In this document: piece by piece, positions 41,742-50,050 of the stretch
Position numbering within the stretch: the stretch's first letter is position 1
How the letters are laid out: each line of letters starts with the position of its first letter
Source: Anaerocolumna sp. AGMB13025
Lineage (GTDB): Bacteria > Bacillota > Clostridia > Lachnospirales > Lachnospiraceae
Reading direction: 5' to 3'
DNA: 64,000 bases
Assembly (NCBI RefSeq): GCF_029689925.1
Contig: NZ_CP121445.1
Location: forward strand, 4,510,501-4,574,500
Program-made: the position numbers and the translations under genes
The notes under the pieces: generated by a model
The model's database searches: none
What the model saw: the letters and a program-made list of their open reading frames with translations, nothing else
What the model was told of the DNA's origin: nothing

Positions 41742-44700
41742 TTAGATACAAACTTTCAGTGTATGGATTTCAAATGGCTTAAATACCAGTGTACAGGATT
41801 CTTTCTCAAAGCCCTCCTGGCTGGTGTTAAGTTCCATAAGATCTACCAGACTTATATCTTTATAGTTAAAGCCGAAATCAACCTTCGTACGGCCTCCTCT
41901 GCCATGGCATTCATAAAATCTTACAATCAAGTCATTACTGTCTTCACATTTTTTCACAGATTCAATCATAATGTTGTCTGCATCTACCCTAATAAAGGAT
42001 TTCGGTTCTACCGTTAACTCTCCCTCTGCTGCTATTACGGTTTTAAGCGGTACATTCAATTCGTAACCGGCTTTTACGACACCTCCGTCCACATAATCCC
42101 CTAGGTGAGGGAACAGGGAATAGGTAAATTCATGTGTTCCGTGGTCTGCTTCTATACCGGGATAATTACTGCTTCTTAATAAATTTAAGTCCAATATATT
42201 GTCCATAAGTTTATATCCGTACTTGCAGTCATTCATAAGGGCAACGCCATAATCTCCCTGGGATAAATCCACCCACTTATGAGCGCATACTTCGAATTTT
42301 GCCATATCCCAGGAGGTATTTCTATGGGTCGGACGTTTTATATTACCAAATTGTATCTCACATACTGCCTCTGTGGCAGAAACCTTTACCGGGAAGGAGG
42401 TACGCAGCATCTTTTGTTTTTCCCTCCAATCCACATCGGTAACAAAATCAATTCGTCTGCTGCCCATGGTAAGGATAATTCTTTGGTTAAGCTCTGAAAG
42501 CCCGGTTATTGTACGGAATTTATTCTGCCTTACTACGGCTGGACCATCTATATATACAGAATACTCTGCTAAAATAAGAGGATCACCTGGTTTTTCATCA
42601 TAATAAATCGGGAAATCCCAGGCATCTCCCTTATCTTCATAAGTAATCAGCAGATTGGCCAAAGAACCTTCTGGTACCACCTGGCGTTTCTCCTTCTTAT
42701 CGTAAATAGAACCAATGAAACCATTGTCGGTAAAGGTAATGGTATAGATATCGTTTTCAAGTATCCTATCGGAGCACTTAAGTTCCTGATCAAAGTTTAA
42801 ATCCCCATTATTAGCTTTAACCGGAACCACCGTATAACCCATAGCCGGTACTCTTACCTTTACCCAGGTATCCTCCTGCTTCATCCATTCCGTACGGTCC
42901 CAGGAAAGAGAATTGAATACTTTCAGGTACTTATAACCATCTGTGGTTTGTAAATCTGAACCTGTTTGTGAAGCTTTTTCATCACCTGTCTGCAGGTCTT
43001 TTTTGCCACTAACTAAGGTAGTATACCGCTTACTAATTTCATCTTCCACCTGATCAAGCATGATTTTATACCGTTCTAAAGATTCCTCATACACTCTGGT
43101 TATGGAGGAACCTGGGAGAATATCGTGGAACTGGTATAGCAGCATTTCTTTCCATACCTTGTCTAAAAGCTGGACGGGGTATTTTTCTTCTGAACTTTCG
43201 TGGTTAATACCTTGAATCATTCCGAGTACAGAAGCAAATTCCAGTTCTCGAAGGGCAAGTTCTAACTTTCTGTTAAATCGCTTATTTCTGCCCTGGGTGG
43301 TATAAGTTCCCTGGTGATATTCCAGATACAGTTCACCATGCCAGGTTTTATAAAGGAAAGAATTCTTTTCAATTCTGTCAAAGAAGTCCTGTGCTTTTCC
43401 CTGGGTTACCGGAACCAGACCGTTAAGGTCTTTTTCCCGTTTCAGCCGTTCCAGATGTTCTTCTCCGGGACCACCGCCACCGTCTCCTATTCCAAATAGT
43501 AAAAGACACTCCTCGGAAACTCCCTTATCTAAAAATTCACGTTCCGAAGCCATAATTGCTCTTGGTGCTGCGGAACTGTTATAAGTCCCTTCCGGAGGCA
43601 TGTGGGCCAAAATCCGGCTGCCGTCCAGTCCTTCCCACCAAAAGGTATGATGGGGATGCTTATTGAATCTGCTCCAGGAGAGTTTGATTGTCATAAAGTA
43701 GTCTACACCGGATTTTTTCAGTATCTGGGGCAGCGCTGCCGTATAGCCGAATACATCGGGCAGCCAAAGGTTTCTGACGTCCTGTCCGAATTCCTCTTTA
43801 AAGAAGCGTTTGCCGTGAAGCACCTGGCGGATTAAAGCCTCACCGCCTGCAAGGTTGGTGTCTGACTCTACCCACATCGCACCCTGGACTTCCCAGCGTC
43901 CTTCTTTAATACGCTGCTTGATTTCTTCATAAATACCGGGATAATATTCTTTTACCCAACTATATAACTGTGCCTGGCTGGCACCAAATACATAGTCCGG
44001 ATAACGTTCCATATTCCTTAATGCAGTGGAAAAAGTTCTGGCTCCTTTACGGATGGTTTCCCTTATGGGCCATAGCCAGGCAAGATCAATGTGGGCATGA
44101 CCGATGGCATTTATTTTAAGGGAAGGGTCTCCCCCTTTTTTATTAAGTTCTAGTGCTAAAATCTCTCTGGCTTTCCTGGCTTCTTCCCCGTCATATTTGG
44201 TCAGAAGATTGGAAGCCTGATTTAAAACCCTAAGTATACTGTGAGTTCTAGCCTTATCTTCCGGCAGTTGTTGTATTAATTCAAGCAATACCTCAAAGTC
44301 GTAATAAAGCTGTTCCATATCTTTGTTACATAGAGCGATATGTGCCTCTTTGACCGTACCGCTGTCCTGGTATTTACCAAATAAATCATTGCAGCCTGCA
44401 TCTGCCCACAGATCGATTTTATCCCCTGCTCCCGGTTGTATATCAAAGCGGTAAACTGTCTTACCGGGTCTGCCAAGTGAATAGTCGAATTCTGAGGATA
44501 CATTGGTGAGTCCTCTGACGGGCTTTCCTTTCTCATCTACAACACACAGCTCACCGTTAATATCAATTAGGAGTACTATCTCGGTATCAGCGTTCTGTTT
44601 CTTTTTAACTTCCTCCAGATCAGGAACTGTCCCTGTAAAATGAAACCAGCCGCATTCGAATAAACCGCCCCAGCTATTAAAGAGCTTTATCTTCTTTTCT

Positions 44701-44849
44701 TCTCCGGTGGTCCTGTCTTTAAAGGGAACCGGTTCTGTGGTTACATAGACTGTCATATCAAGAGGGGATACTTTTTGGTAGACAGAACTTTTAATACTCT
44801 CTAATACCCCAGGCAGCCGTTCTTTCATGTTTTGCAAATAATATGGCAT
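41742..44849 (-). CDS. GH38 alpha-mannosidase
   Basis: About 1035 residues from the ATG at 44849, preceded by AAGGAGGTAACT; a longer frame to 44912 has no such site. The GH38 catalytic region has 'NAIGHAHIDLAWLWPIRET' (zinc-binding His and Asp) and 'MWVESDTNLAGGEALIRQ' with the nucleophile Asp, then 'LWLPDVFGYTAALPQIL' and 'DGGGGPGEEHLERL'. The C-terminal beta domains are complete. It removes alpha-mannosyl residues and is likely cytoplasmic since no signal peptide is seen. The divergent AraC gene is the likely regulator. Confidence 0.93.
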   Translation of the reverse strand: MPYYLQNMKERLPGVLESIKSSVYQKVSPLDMTVYVTTEPVPFKDRTTGEEKKIKLFNSWGGLFECGWFHFTGTVPDLEEVKKKQNADTEIVLLIDINGELCVVDEKGKPVRGLTNVSSEFDYSLGRPGKTVYRFDIQPGAGDKIDLWADAGCNDLFGKYQDSGTVKEAHIALCNKDMEQLYYDFEVLLELIQQLPEDKARTHSILRVLNQASNLLTKYDGEEARKAREILALELNKKGGDPSLKINAIGHAHIDLAWLWPIRETIRKGARTFSTALRNMERYPDYVFGASQAQLYSWVKEYYPGIYEEIKQRIKEGRWEVQGAMWVESDTNLAGGEALIRQVLHGKRFFKEEFGQDVRNLWLPDVFGYTAALPQILKKSGVDYFMTIKLSWSRFNKHPHHTFWWEGLDGSRILAHMPPEGTYNSSAAPRAIMASEREFLDKGVSEECLLLFGIGDGGGGPGEEHLERLKREKDLNGLVPVTQGKAQDFFDRIEKNSFLYKTWHGELYLEYHQGTYTTQGRNKRFNRKLELALRELEFASVLGMIQGINHESSEEKYPVQLLDKVWKEMLLYQFHDILPGSSITRVYEESLERYKIMLDQVEDEISKRYTTLVSGKKDLQTGDEKASQTGSDLQTTDGYKYLKVFNSLSWDRTEWMKQEDTWVKVRVPAMGYTVVPVKANNGDLNFDQELKCSDRILENDIYTITFTDNGFIGSIYDKKEKRQVVPEGSLANLLITYEDKGDAWDFPIYYDEKPGDPLILAEYSVYIDGPAVVRQNKFRTITGLSELNQRIILTMGSRRIDFVTDVDWREKQKMLRTSFPVKVSATEAVCEIQFGNIKRPTHRNTSWDMAKFEVCAHKWVDLSQGDYGVALMNDCKYGYKLMDNILDLNLLRSSNYPGIEADHGTHEFTYSLFPHLGDYVDGGVVKAGYELNVPLKTVIAAEGELTVEPKSFIRVDADNIMIESVKKCEDSNDLIVRFYECHGRGGRTKVDFGFNYKDISLVDLMELNTSQEGFEKESCTLVFKPFEIHTLKVCI

Positions 44850-45021
44850 AGTTACCTCCTTGTAAATAGGTTTGAGTTTGTTAGGACTGTCTGAATTTTC
44901 TACAGCCCCCATATATAATTTATAATAAACAAATTGGTTTTCAGATGCATGCCATATTTACAAATTATATCTCAAAATTTATTGTTATCCTTTTTACAAG
45001 AAAAGATTCACTATGATTTAT

Positions 45022-45050
45022 TTGACATCAGAAAGTCGGTAAATTATAAT
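45022..45050 (+). promoter_or_regulatory. Perfect consensus promoter of the AraC regulator gene
   Basis: TTGACA (45022-45027), 17-bp spacer, TATAAT (45045-45050), about 95 bp upstream of the AraC start. The 294-bp region between this gene and the mannosidase gene holds both promoters and no other feature. Confidence 0.85.
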
Positions 45051-45143
45051 TAGTAATAGTTCCTTTCCCTTTAAAACCAATGAACGCAGCACCTTCCGCG
45101 GTCTGTCTTCAATTATAGATTACCGGATATAAAAGGAGTCCCT

Positions 45144-46022
45144 ATGATGCCAATTTTTGTTTCCCATAAGGAATGGATTAGTAAAGATCTTCCCTTTGCC
45201 TTAAGAATAGATAATTTAAAAGGGCATGTCCTGCCCCACTGCCATAACTATATTGAGTTTAATTTTACGATTAACGGGACTGCCACCGAGAAAATCAATG
45301 GAAAAGAACATATTCTAAAACCCGGCAATTTTACTCTTTTATTTCCTCACCATATTCATGAAATCCAACTAATTCAGGGAGAATCTGTGAGTATGTATGT
45401 TGGGAGTATAAGAATTGAGAGCTTTTACGACCGGAACGGAGCTTTCTTGGCATTGGCTGAACTCTTAAGCAATGCTGCCCTTGATAATACACCATATCAT
45501 TACTTTAATGAAGAAATAACCACCGATATGACTAATATACTTAAATCCATGCTGTCTGAACTGACCAAAGGACAAAAGTGGAGTGAACTGATGTTTAAAA
45601 GCAAGCTCGCCGAACTTTTAATAACCTTTGACAGAAATCGGATAAATGGAGACAGCCGTTTAAAAGGAAAACACATGTTAAGCCGTAACAGCGGTGTATG
45701 GGATATCATCACCTATGTTTCCCTGAATTATCAAGAGGATATTTCGCTGAAAACCCTTTCGGAACGGTTTCATATGAGTACCTCTAATATCAGTGCTTCC
45801 TTTCATCAGCTCCTGGGCGAGAACTTCCATCGGTATCTTGAAAAAATCAGGCTTGCCCAGGCCTGTGACCTGTTACTGTCTACCGACAGCTCGGTAATTG
45901 ATATCTGTTTTGAGGCGGGTTTTAAATCCTATAAAACTTTCTCCCGGGTTTTTTATCAGAATTTCAACTTAAGCCCTACGGAATATAGAAAATTCAGAAC
46001 CCGCCCTGTAAATCTGGTATAA
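45144..46022 (+). CDS. AraC-family regulator, probable control of the alpha-mannosidase
   Basis: 292 residues. The N-terminal cupin has 'HVLPHCHNYIEFNF' and 'GNFTLLFPHHIHEI', typical of sugar-sensing AraC proteins. The C-terminal double helix-turn-helix reads 'ISLKTLSERFHMSTSNISASFHQLLGENFHRYL' and 'VIDICFEAGFKSYKTFSRVFYQNFNLSPTEYR'. It is transcribed divergently from the GH38 gene. AAAGGAGTCCCT precedes two adjacent ATGs. Confidence 0.9.
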   Translation: MMPIFVSHKEWISKDLPFALRIDNLKGHVLPHCHNYIEFNFTINGTATEKINGKEHILKPGNFTLLFPHHIHEIQLIQGESVSMYVGSIRIESFYDRNGAFLALAELLSNAALDNTPYHYFNEEITTDMTNILKSMLSELTKGQKWSELMFKSKLAELLITFDRNRINGDSRLKGKHMLSRNSGVWDIITYVSLNYQEDISLKTLSERFHMSTSNISASFHQLLGENFHRYLEKIRLAQACDLLLSTDSSVIDICFEAGFKSYKTFSRVFYQNFNLSPTEYRKFRTRPVNLV

Positions 46023-46063
46023 CGATTGTAAAGCTTGAATTCATAAAAGAATGTGCCACAATC

Positions 46064-46444
46064 CTATAAAGTATCAAAACAAAACGGATGACCTGCCGGA
46101 TCAATCATTACGGTCCAAAGCTCAGAATATTGCTCCTTTGCTTTGACAGCTCCGCAGGCAATGGCATGTTCTATCATGGATTCCATGTGGGCTTTATCTC
46201 TTACCTTAAAATCCATATGGACCTGCATCTGCTGCATCCCCGGTAATTCAGGCCATACAGGCGGGATATAATCCAGATTCCTTTGAAAACCAATTTTGAC
46301 ACTACAGGAGGAGGAAGCAAGTATAATAACTCCTTCATCCTCATAAGTCTTCTCCCAGTTCAGCATCCGAATATAAAAATCGGACAGGGATTTCGGATCG
46401 ATACAATCCAGAATAACATTGCCTATTAACACCTGTTCTAACAT
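46064..46444 (-). CDS. VOC (glyoxalase/bleomycin-resistance) family protein
   Basis: 126 residues with two beta-alpha-beta-beta-beta modules of the vicinal oxygen chelate fold: 'IGNVILDCIDPKSLSDFYIRML' at the start and 'MQVHMDFKVRDKAHMESMIEHAIACGA' in the second half, ending 'VMIDPAGHPFCFDTL'. This is the glyoxalase_6 subgroup, whose substrates are mostly unknown. AGAGGAG precedes the ATG. It sits 39 bp from the polyphosphate kinase gene and may be cotranscribed. Confidence 0.85.
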   Translation of the reverse strand: MLEQVLIGNVILDCIDPKSLSDFYIRMLNWEKTYEDEGVIILASSSCSVKIGFQRNLDYIPPVWPELPGMQQMQVHMDFKVRDKAHMESMIEHAIACGAVKAKEQYSELWTVMIDPAGHPFCFDTL

Positions 46445-46483
46445 ATAATTGCTATCTCCTCTCTATTCTCCTCGAAAGCTCCT

Positions 46484-47344
46484 TTACTCCTCCTTTTCAA
46501 GGAGCTGCCTGCACTTTTGAAGGTCTGCTTCGGCTTCCTTTGAAATCTTTGGATAGTTCGGATCAATCTCTTTCATTACCTTAACAATTACCTCGGAAAC
46601 TAATGACCTTGCAAACCATCTGTTATCAGAAGGAATAACGTACCAGGGACATTGTTTGGTGGCAGTTTTATTTATGGCTTTTTCGTAAGCCTTTTGATAA
46701 TCCTCCCAATATTCTCGTTCTGACAAATCACTTTTTGAAAACTTCCAGTTCTTTGATTTGTCGTCAATCCGTTCCAGAAACTGCTTTTTTTGCTCATCTT
46801 TTGAGATGTGTAAGAAGAATTTCACTACCGTAATTCCATTATCCCACAGATATTCCTCAAAATCTCTGATGTGGCCGTATCTTTTATGAATCACATCCTC
46901 TTCCTTGCAACGGTCCGGCAGATTCTGTACCTCATACAATTTATGGACTTTGGCAACGAGTACGTCTTCGTAATAGGAACGGTTAAAAATAGCGATTTTT
47001 CCTCTTTGGGGCACATGCTTATGTATGCGCCAAAGATAATCATGAGCCAGTTCCTCACTGGTAGGCTGTTTAAAACTTAAGACATCTACTCCCTGAGGAT
47101 TAAGTCCGGAAAATACATGATTTACTGCTCCGTCCTTACCGGCAGCGTCCATCGCCTGAAAAATGATTAATATGCCGTTTTTCCCCTCCGCATAGAGCTT
47201 GTCCTGATATTCCCTCATAAGAGCCATATTATCACTAACCAGACTATGAAGTTCCTCTTTGCTTAATTCTCCTGTATCCGAAGTATCAAAATCCCTAATA
47301 TCAAATTTCTTTTCACCAGTAAACTCATATTTTTTAATACCCAT
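46484..47344 (-). CDS. Polyphosphate kinase 2 family protein
   Basis: 286 residues. Walker A is 'AMDAAGKDGAV', the lid 'PQRGKIAIFNRSYYEDVL', Walker B-like 'TVVKFFLHISKDEQKKQFLERI', then 'WKFSKSDLSEREYW' and 'PWYVIPSDNRWFARSLV'. All are diagnostic of PPK2, which uses polyphosphate to phosphorylate nucleotides (AMP or ADP to ATP, or GDP to GTP). The length fits the short one-domain form. Whether it takes mono- or diphosphates cannot be settled by eye. AGGCAGGAATTATA precedes the ATG. Confidence 0.92.
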   Translation of the reverse strand: MGIKKYEFTGEKKFDIRDFDTSDTGELSKEELHSLVSDNMALMREYQDKLYAEGKNGILIIFQAMDAAGKDGAVNHVFSGLNPQGVDVLSFKQPTSEELAHDYLWRIHKHVPQRGKIAIFNRSYYEDVLVAKVHKLYEVQNLPDRCKEEDVIHKRYGHIRDFEEYLWDNGITVVKFFLHISKDEQKKQFLERIDDKSKNWKFSKSDLSEREYWEDYQKAYEKAINKTATKQCPWYVIPSDNRWFARSLVSEVIVKVMKEIDPNYPKISKEAEADLQKCRQLLEKEE

Positions 47345-47624
47345 TATAATTCCTGCCTTTCTCAGGCATAACAGCCTGATTTCCTGTTCTTATTATGCCT
47401 TTTAATGCGCTACATTTATTATAACAAATATTGGAATAAATGAAAGAATAACTTCAAGTATTTACGTTCCCCTGATTTTTTGGCAGTTATCCCATTAAAA
47501 TAAATCTTGTTTCTGTGATATCAATACCCCAGGGATAGGCGCGATCTGTAGGGTTCTCCTACCATATATCAACAAATCAAGGGCATGAAGTAAACTCGCT
47601 TTAACATATTATACTTTTTTATAA
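47345..47624. other. Intergenic stretch
   Basis: 280 bp between the PPK2 and GNAT genes, with no gene, repeat or strong hairpin that I can support. Confidence 0.5.
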
Positions 47625-48518
47625 TCAAATAAGGTGATACTCATAGGAGGCTACCCCTTCAACCTGTACAAATCCTTCTTTTAGATATAGTTCCTTTGCC
47701 TTATCATTTTCGGCATTTACACAAAGCACTGTTTTTTTATACTTAAGCTTATCTGCATATTCAAGCATGGTACGAAGCAGCTGTCTTCCAAGACCTTTTC
47801 CCTGATACTCCGGCAGAATTGCAATGGGACCGATATATATAGCTGGTTCACCCTCATATTCATCTTTTGCCCCTCTTATGATTCCGACTGGTTTGTCCTC
47901 ATGCATAAGAAACATAAAACCACCTTCTAGATAATCTGGCTTTGATAACTGTTTCGTAATCATATCAGGTGTAATGGGGGTTGAGTTGCCTTTTAAACTT
48001 AAAAATGCTGTATTTCTAATCTTGCACCATTCTATTTCATCTTTTCCAGACTCAAAGGTTCTTACATAAAACCCCTCTGGAAACGTAATCTGAGGTCTCT
48101 CTTTGATTTCCTTCATCAATAAAAACACATATCTTTCTGCTTTAAATTGAAGGTTCTCCATAATACCGGAAAGCTCTTTATTAACAAAAGGGACAAAGGA
48201 AAATACTTTATTAAGCCCTTTTGTATATTTTAAAATTTCTTCCAACAAGATAGAATATAAGTTAATATCCTGTTTTTCCGAATGAAAGATACGAAAACGT
48301 CCATTTTTCCCACTTCTATGATAATCATCCATGACAAGTGAGACCACTGCAACGATTACTCCGTTTTCTTTTATAACGAAAGTTGGATTGTCCTCATCTG
48401 GTTCAAACTTTTCTAAGTCATTATCGTACAAAAATGAATCATCTATCTCGCTTCGATGTTTTTTACAATAGGTAATAAAATCTCCTTTTTCATCTCTATT
48501 TAATTTTTCTGCCCGCAT
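47625..48518 (-). CDS. GNAT N-acetyltransferase, two-domain type
   Basis: 297 residues. The C-terminal GNAT core is clear ('YIGPIAILPEYQGKGLGRQLLRTMLEYADKL', then 'VNAENDKAKELYLKEGFVQ'). The N-terminal half looks like a degenerate second GNAT fold, as in mycothiol-synthase-like proteins. It acetylates an unknown amine using acetyl-CoA. It lies 25 bp from the MFS transporter gene on the same strand and is probably cotranscribed, hinting at resistance or metabolite handling. GAGAGGACTTATAGT precedes the ATG. Confidence 0.87.
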   Translation of the reverse strand: MRAEKLNRDEKGDFITYCKKHRSEIDDSFLYDNDLEKFEPDEDNPTFVIKENGVIVAVVSLVMDDYHRSGKNGRFRIFHSEKQDINLYSILLEEILKYTKGLNKVFSFVPFVNKELSGIMENLQFKAERYVFLLMKEIKERPQITFPEGFYVRTFESGKDEIEWCKIRNTAFLSLKGNSTPITPDMITKQLSKPDYLEGGFMFLMHEDKPVGIIRGAKDEYEGEPAIYIGPIAILPEYQGKGLGRQLLRTMLEYADKLKYKKTVLCVNAENDKAKELYLKEGFVQVEGVASYEYHLI

Positions 48519-48542
48519 ACTATAAGTCCTCTCTTTTTTATG

Positions 48543-49781
48543 TTATACGCTTATTTTCCTTGTCTGCTGGATTATCTGTTTCTTAGCATTTTTTATTCCA
48601 ACCATAAACAGCCAAAAACCGGCAAAACATAATACTGCCCCCGCAAGCATGGCATATAAAAGCTTCGCATCTGCCAATCTGCCAAATATCACATTGGTTC
48701 CAATACCGGTACAATCTATGATTACAGCATTAATACTAAGTTCTGTGGCGCGGTTTTCTGTCCTGACCAGTTTGTTTTGCAGTTCTGTCTGCAAGGGTCC
48801 AAATAAGCTAAAACTTACCCTCAGAATAACAATTGCTCCAACAGAAAGCACAGCATTTACCGTAACCCCCAGAATAATACAAGCAAAGAAAGCAGCCCCA
48901 TACAAGATAACTGATAACAAGGTGATACCAAGTTTCCGTGTTAGTCTTTCTGAAAATACACCAGCCATACCCACAATAGTAATACCGATATAAATATATC
49001 CGATTGCTGTGCCTGATAAACCGCATCTTACATACTGAAGCTGGTTTAAAAATACCGTTATGGTCTGGTGGGTTTCATTTAGTAAGGCGACACCAATCAA
49101 AAAAAAGATTAGGTATTTATTTTGAAGCGTTTGCTTTAAAAGTGCTGTAAATTCTTTTACTCCTGCTTTTTCTTTTGTCTTATCTTTAACTTCTGTAAGG
49201 AAAAAAGCTAATACTGCTGAAAAGCCATAACTCCAGACGGTCAAAAGACCTGATAACCTGTAATTGTCTTTAACAAATACTGCATAAACGAAAGAGGCAA
49301 TAAGAAGACCAAGAGTCTGCATATTATTATAGATTCCAAAGATTTTCTGGGTATGGACTTTACCAGGCAAGGCGGTTTCCGTTGTTTTTTTATCGCCTGA
49401 TTTCACATAGTCTGTTCTATAGTTATCCGACAAATACAAAATACTGTTCTCCACTCCAGATAAACCGGAAATAACTATACTTAGCATAATCCTCTCCGCA
49501 AGGAAAGCCAAAAACCCTTCCGCTTTCCAAAATACAATTTTAGAAAGAAAATATAAACAGCAGCAAAAAAGCATGGTCTTTTTATAACCGATTCTGTCCG
49601 CTATCACCCCCCAGGGAAGTTCTAAAAGAAGACAAAGACCAAGGGATATACTCTCTATTATAGTGATCTGAAAAATAGTTACACCGGCGGATTGACGGTA
49701 TAAAGCAGCAATTGGCCCATAGAATACCATTCCCTGTAAAAGGGCAATAGCATACATGAGCCAAATATTTCTATATGGCTT
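48543..49781 (-). CDS. MFS transporter
   Basis: About 412 residues from the ATG at 49781 (AAAGGACTTTTTTATT upstream); a longer frame starts at 49838. Twelve membrane helices are evident. The MFS motif between helices 2 and 3 is 'ELPWGVIADRIGYKKTMLF'. A long charged central loop separates the halves. It is an exporter-like drug/H+ antiporter type, with unknown substrate. It is the first gene of a short operon with the GNAT gene. Confidence 0.88.
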   Translation of the reverse strand, partial: KPYRNIWLMYAIALLQGMVFYGPIAALYRQSAGVTIFQITIIESISLGLCLLLELPWGVIADRIGYKKTMLFCCCLYFLSKIVFWKAEGFLAFLAERIMLSIVISGLSGVENSILYLSDNYRTDYVKSGDKKTTETALPGKVHTQKIFGIYNNMQTLGLLIASFVYAVFVKDNYRLSGLLTVWSYGFSAVLAFFLTEVKDKTKEKAGVKEFTALLKQTLQNKYLIFFLIGVALLNETHQTITVFLNQLQYVRCGLSGTAIGYIYIGITIVGMAGVFSERLTRKLGITLLSVILYGAAFFACIILGVTVNAVLSVGAIVILRVSFSLFGPLQTELQNKLVRTENRATELSINAVIIDCTGIGTNVIFGRLADAKLLYAMLAGAVLCFAGFWLFMVGIKNAKKQIIQQTRKISV

Positions 49782-50011
49782 CATAATAAAAAAGTCCTTT
49801 CTGATTAAATTTAAGCATAAAAATAAAACGTAAAACAAGTAACTTATTTAATTGCTTATGCTTAAATGGGACTATTCATTATGAATCACCTTTCAATCTA
49901 ATATTTAGGTTTATTATATCATGAAATCGCTTCACAGCAAATAGAAAAATATTTGAAACCTTCCAGTATGTTACCCCCCTGCATTATGGTTTCTCATTTT
50001 CGCAATCTCTT

Positions 50012-50050
50012 GATTCCTTATTCTGATTCCTTATTCTGATTCCTTATTTC
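50012..50050. repeat. 13-bp tandem repeat at the 3' end of the TetM-NYN gene
   Basis: Nearly three copies of GATTCCTTATTCT. Because the unit is not a multiple of three, gain or loss of a copy changes the C-terminal tail and the stop codon of the gene at 50018-52669. Confidence 0.75.

Noticed and set aside
46030-46060. Fourth copy of the pseudoknot element
   Set aside because: Only AAAGAATGTGCCACAAT resembles it. The blocks are in the wrong order and no pairing is possible.
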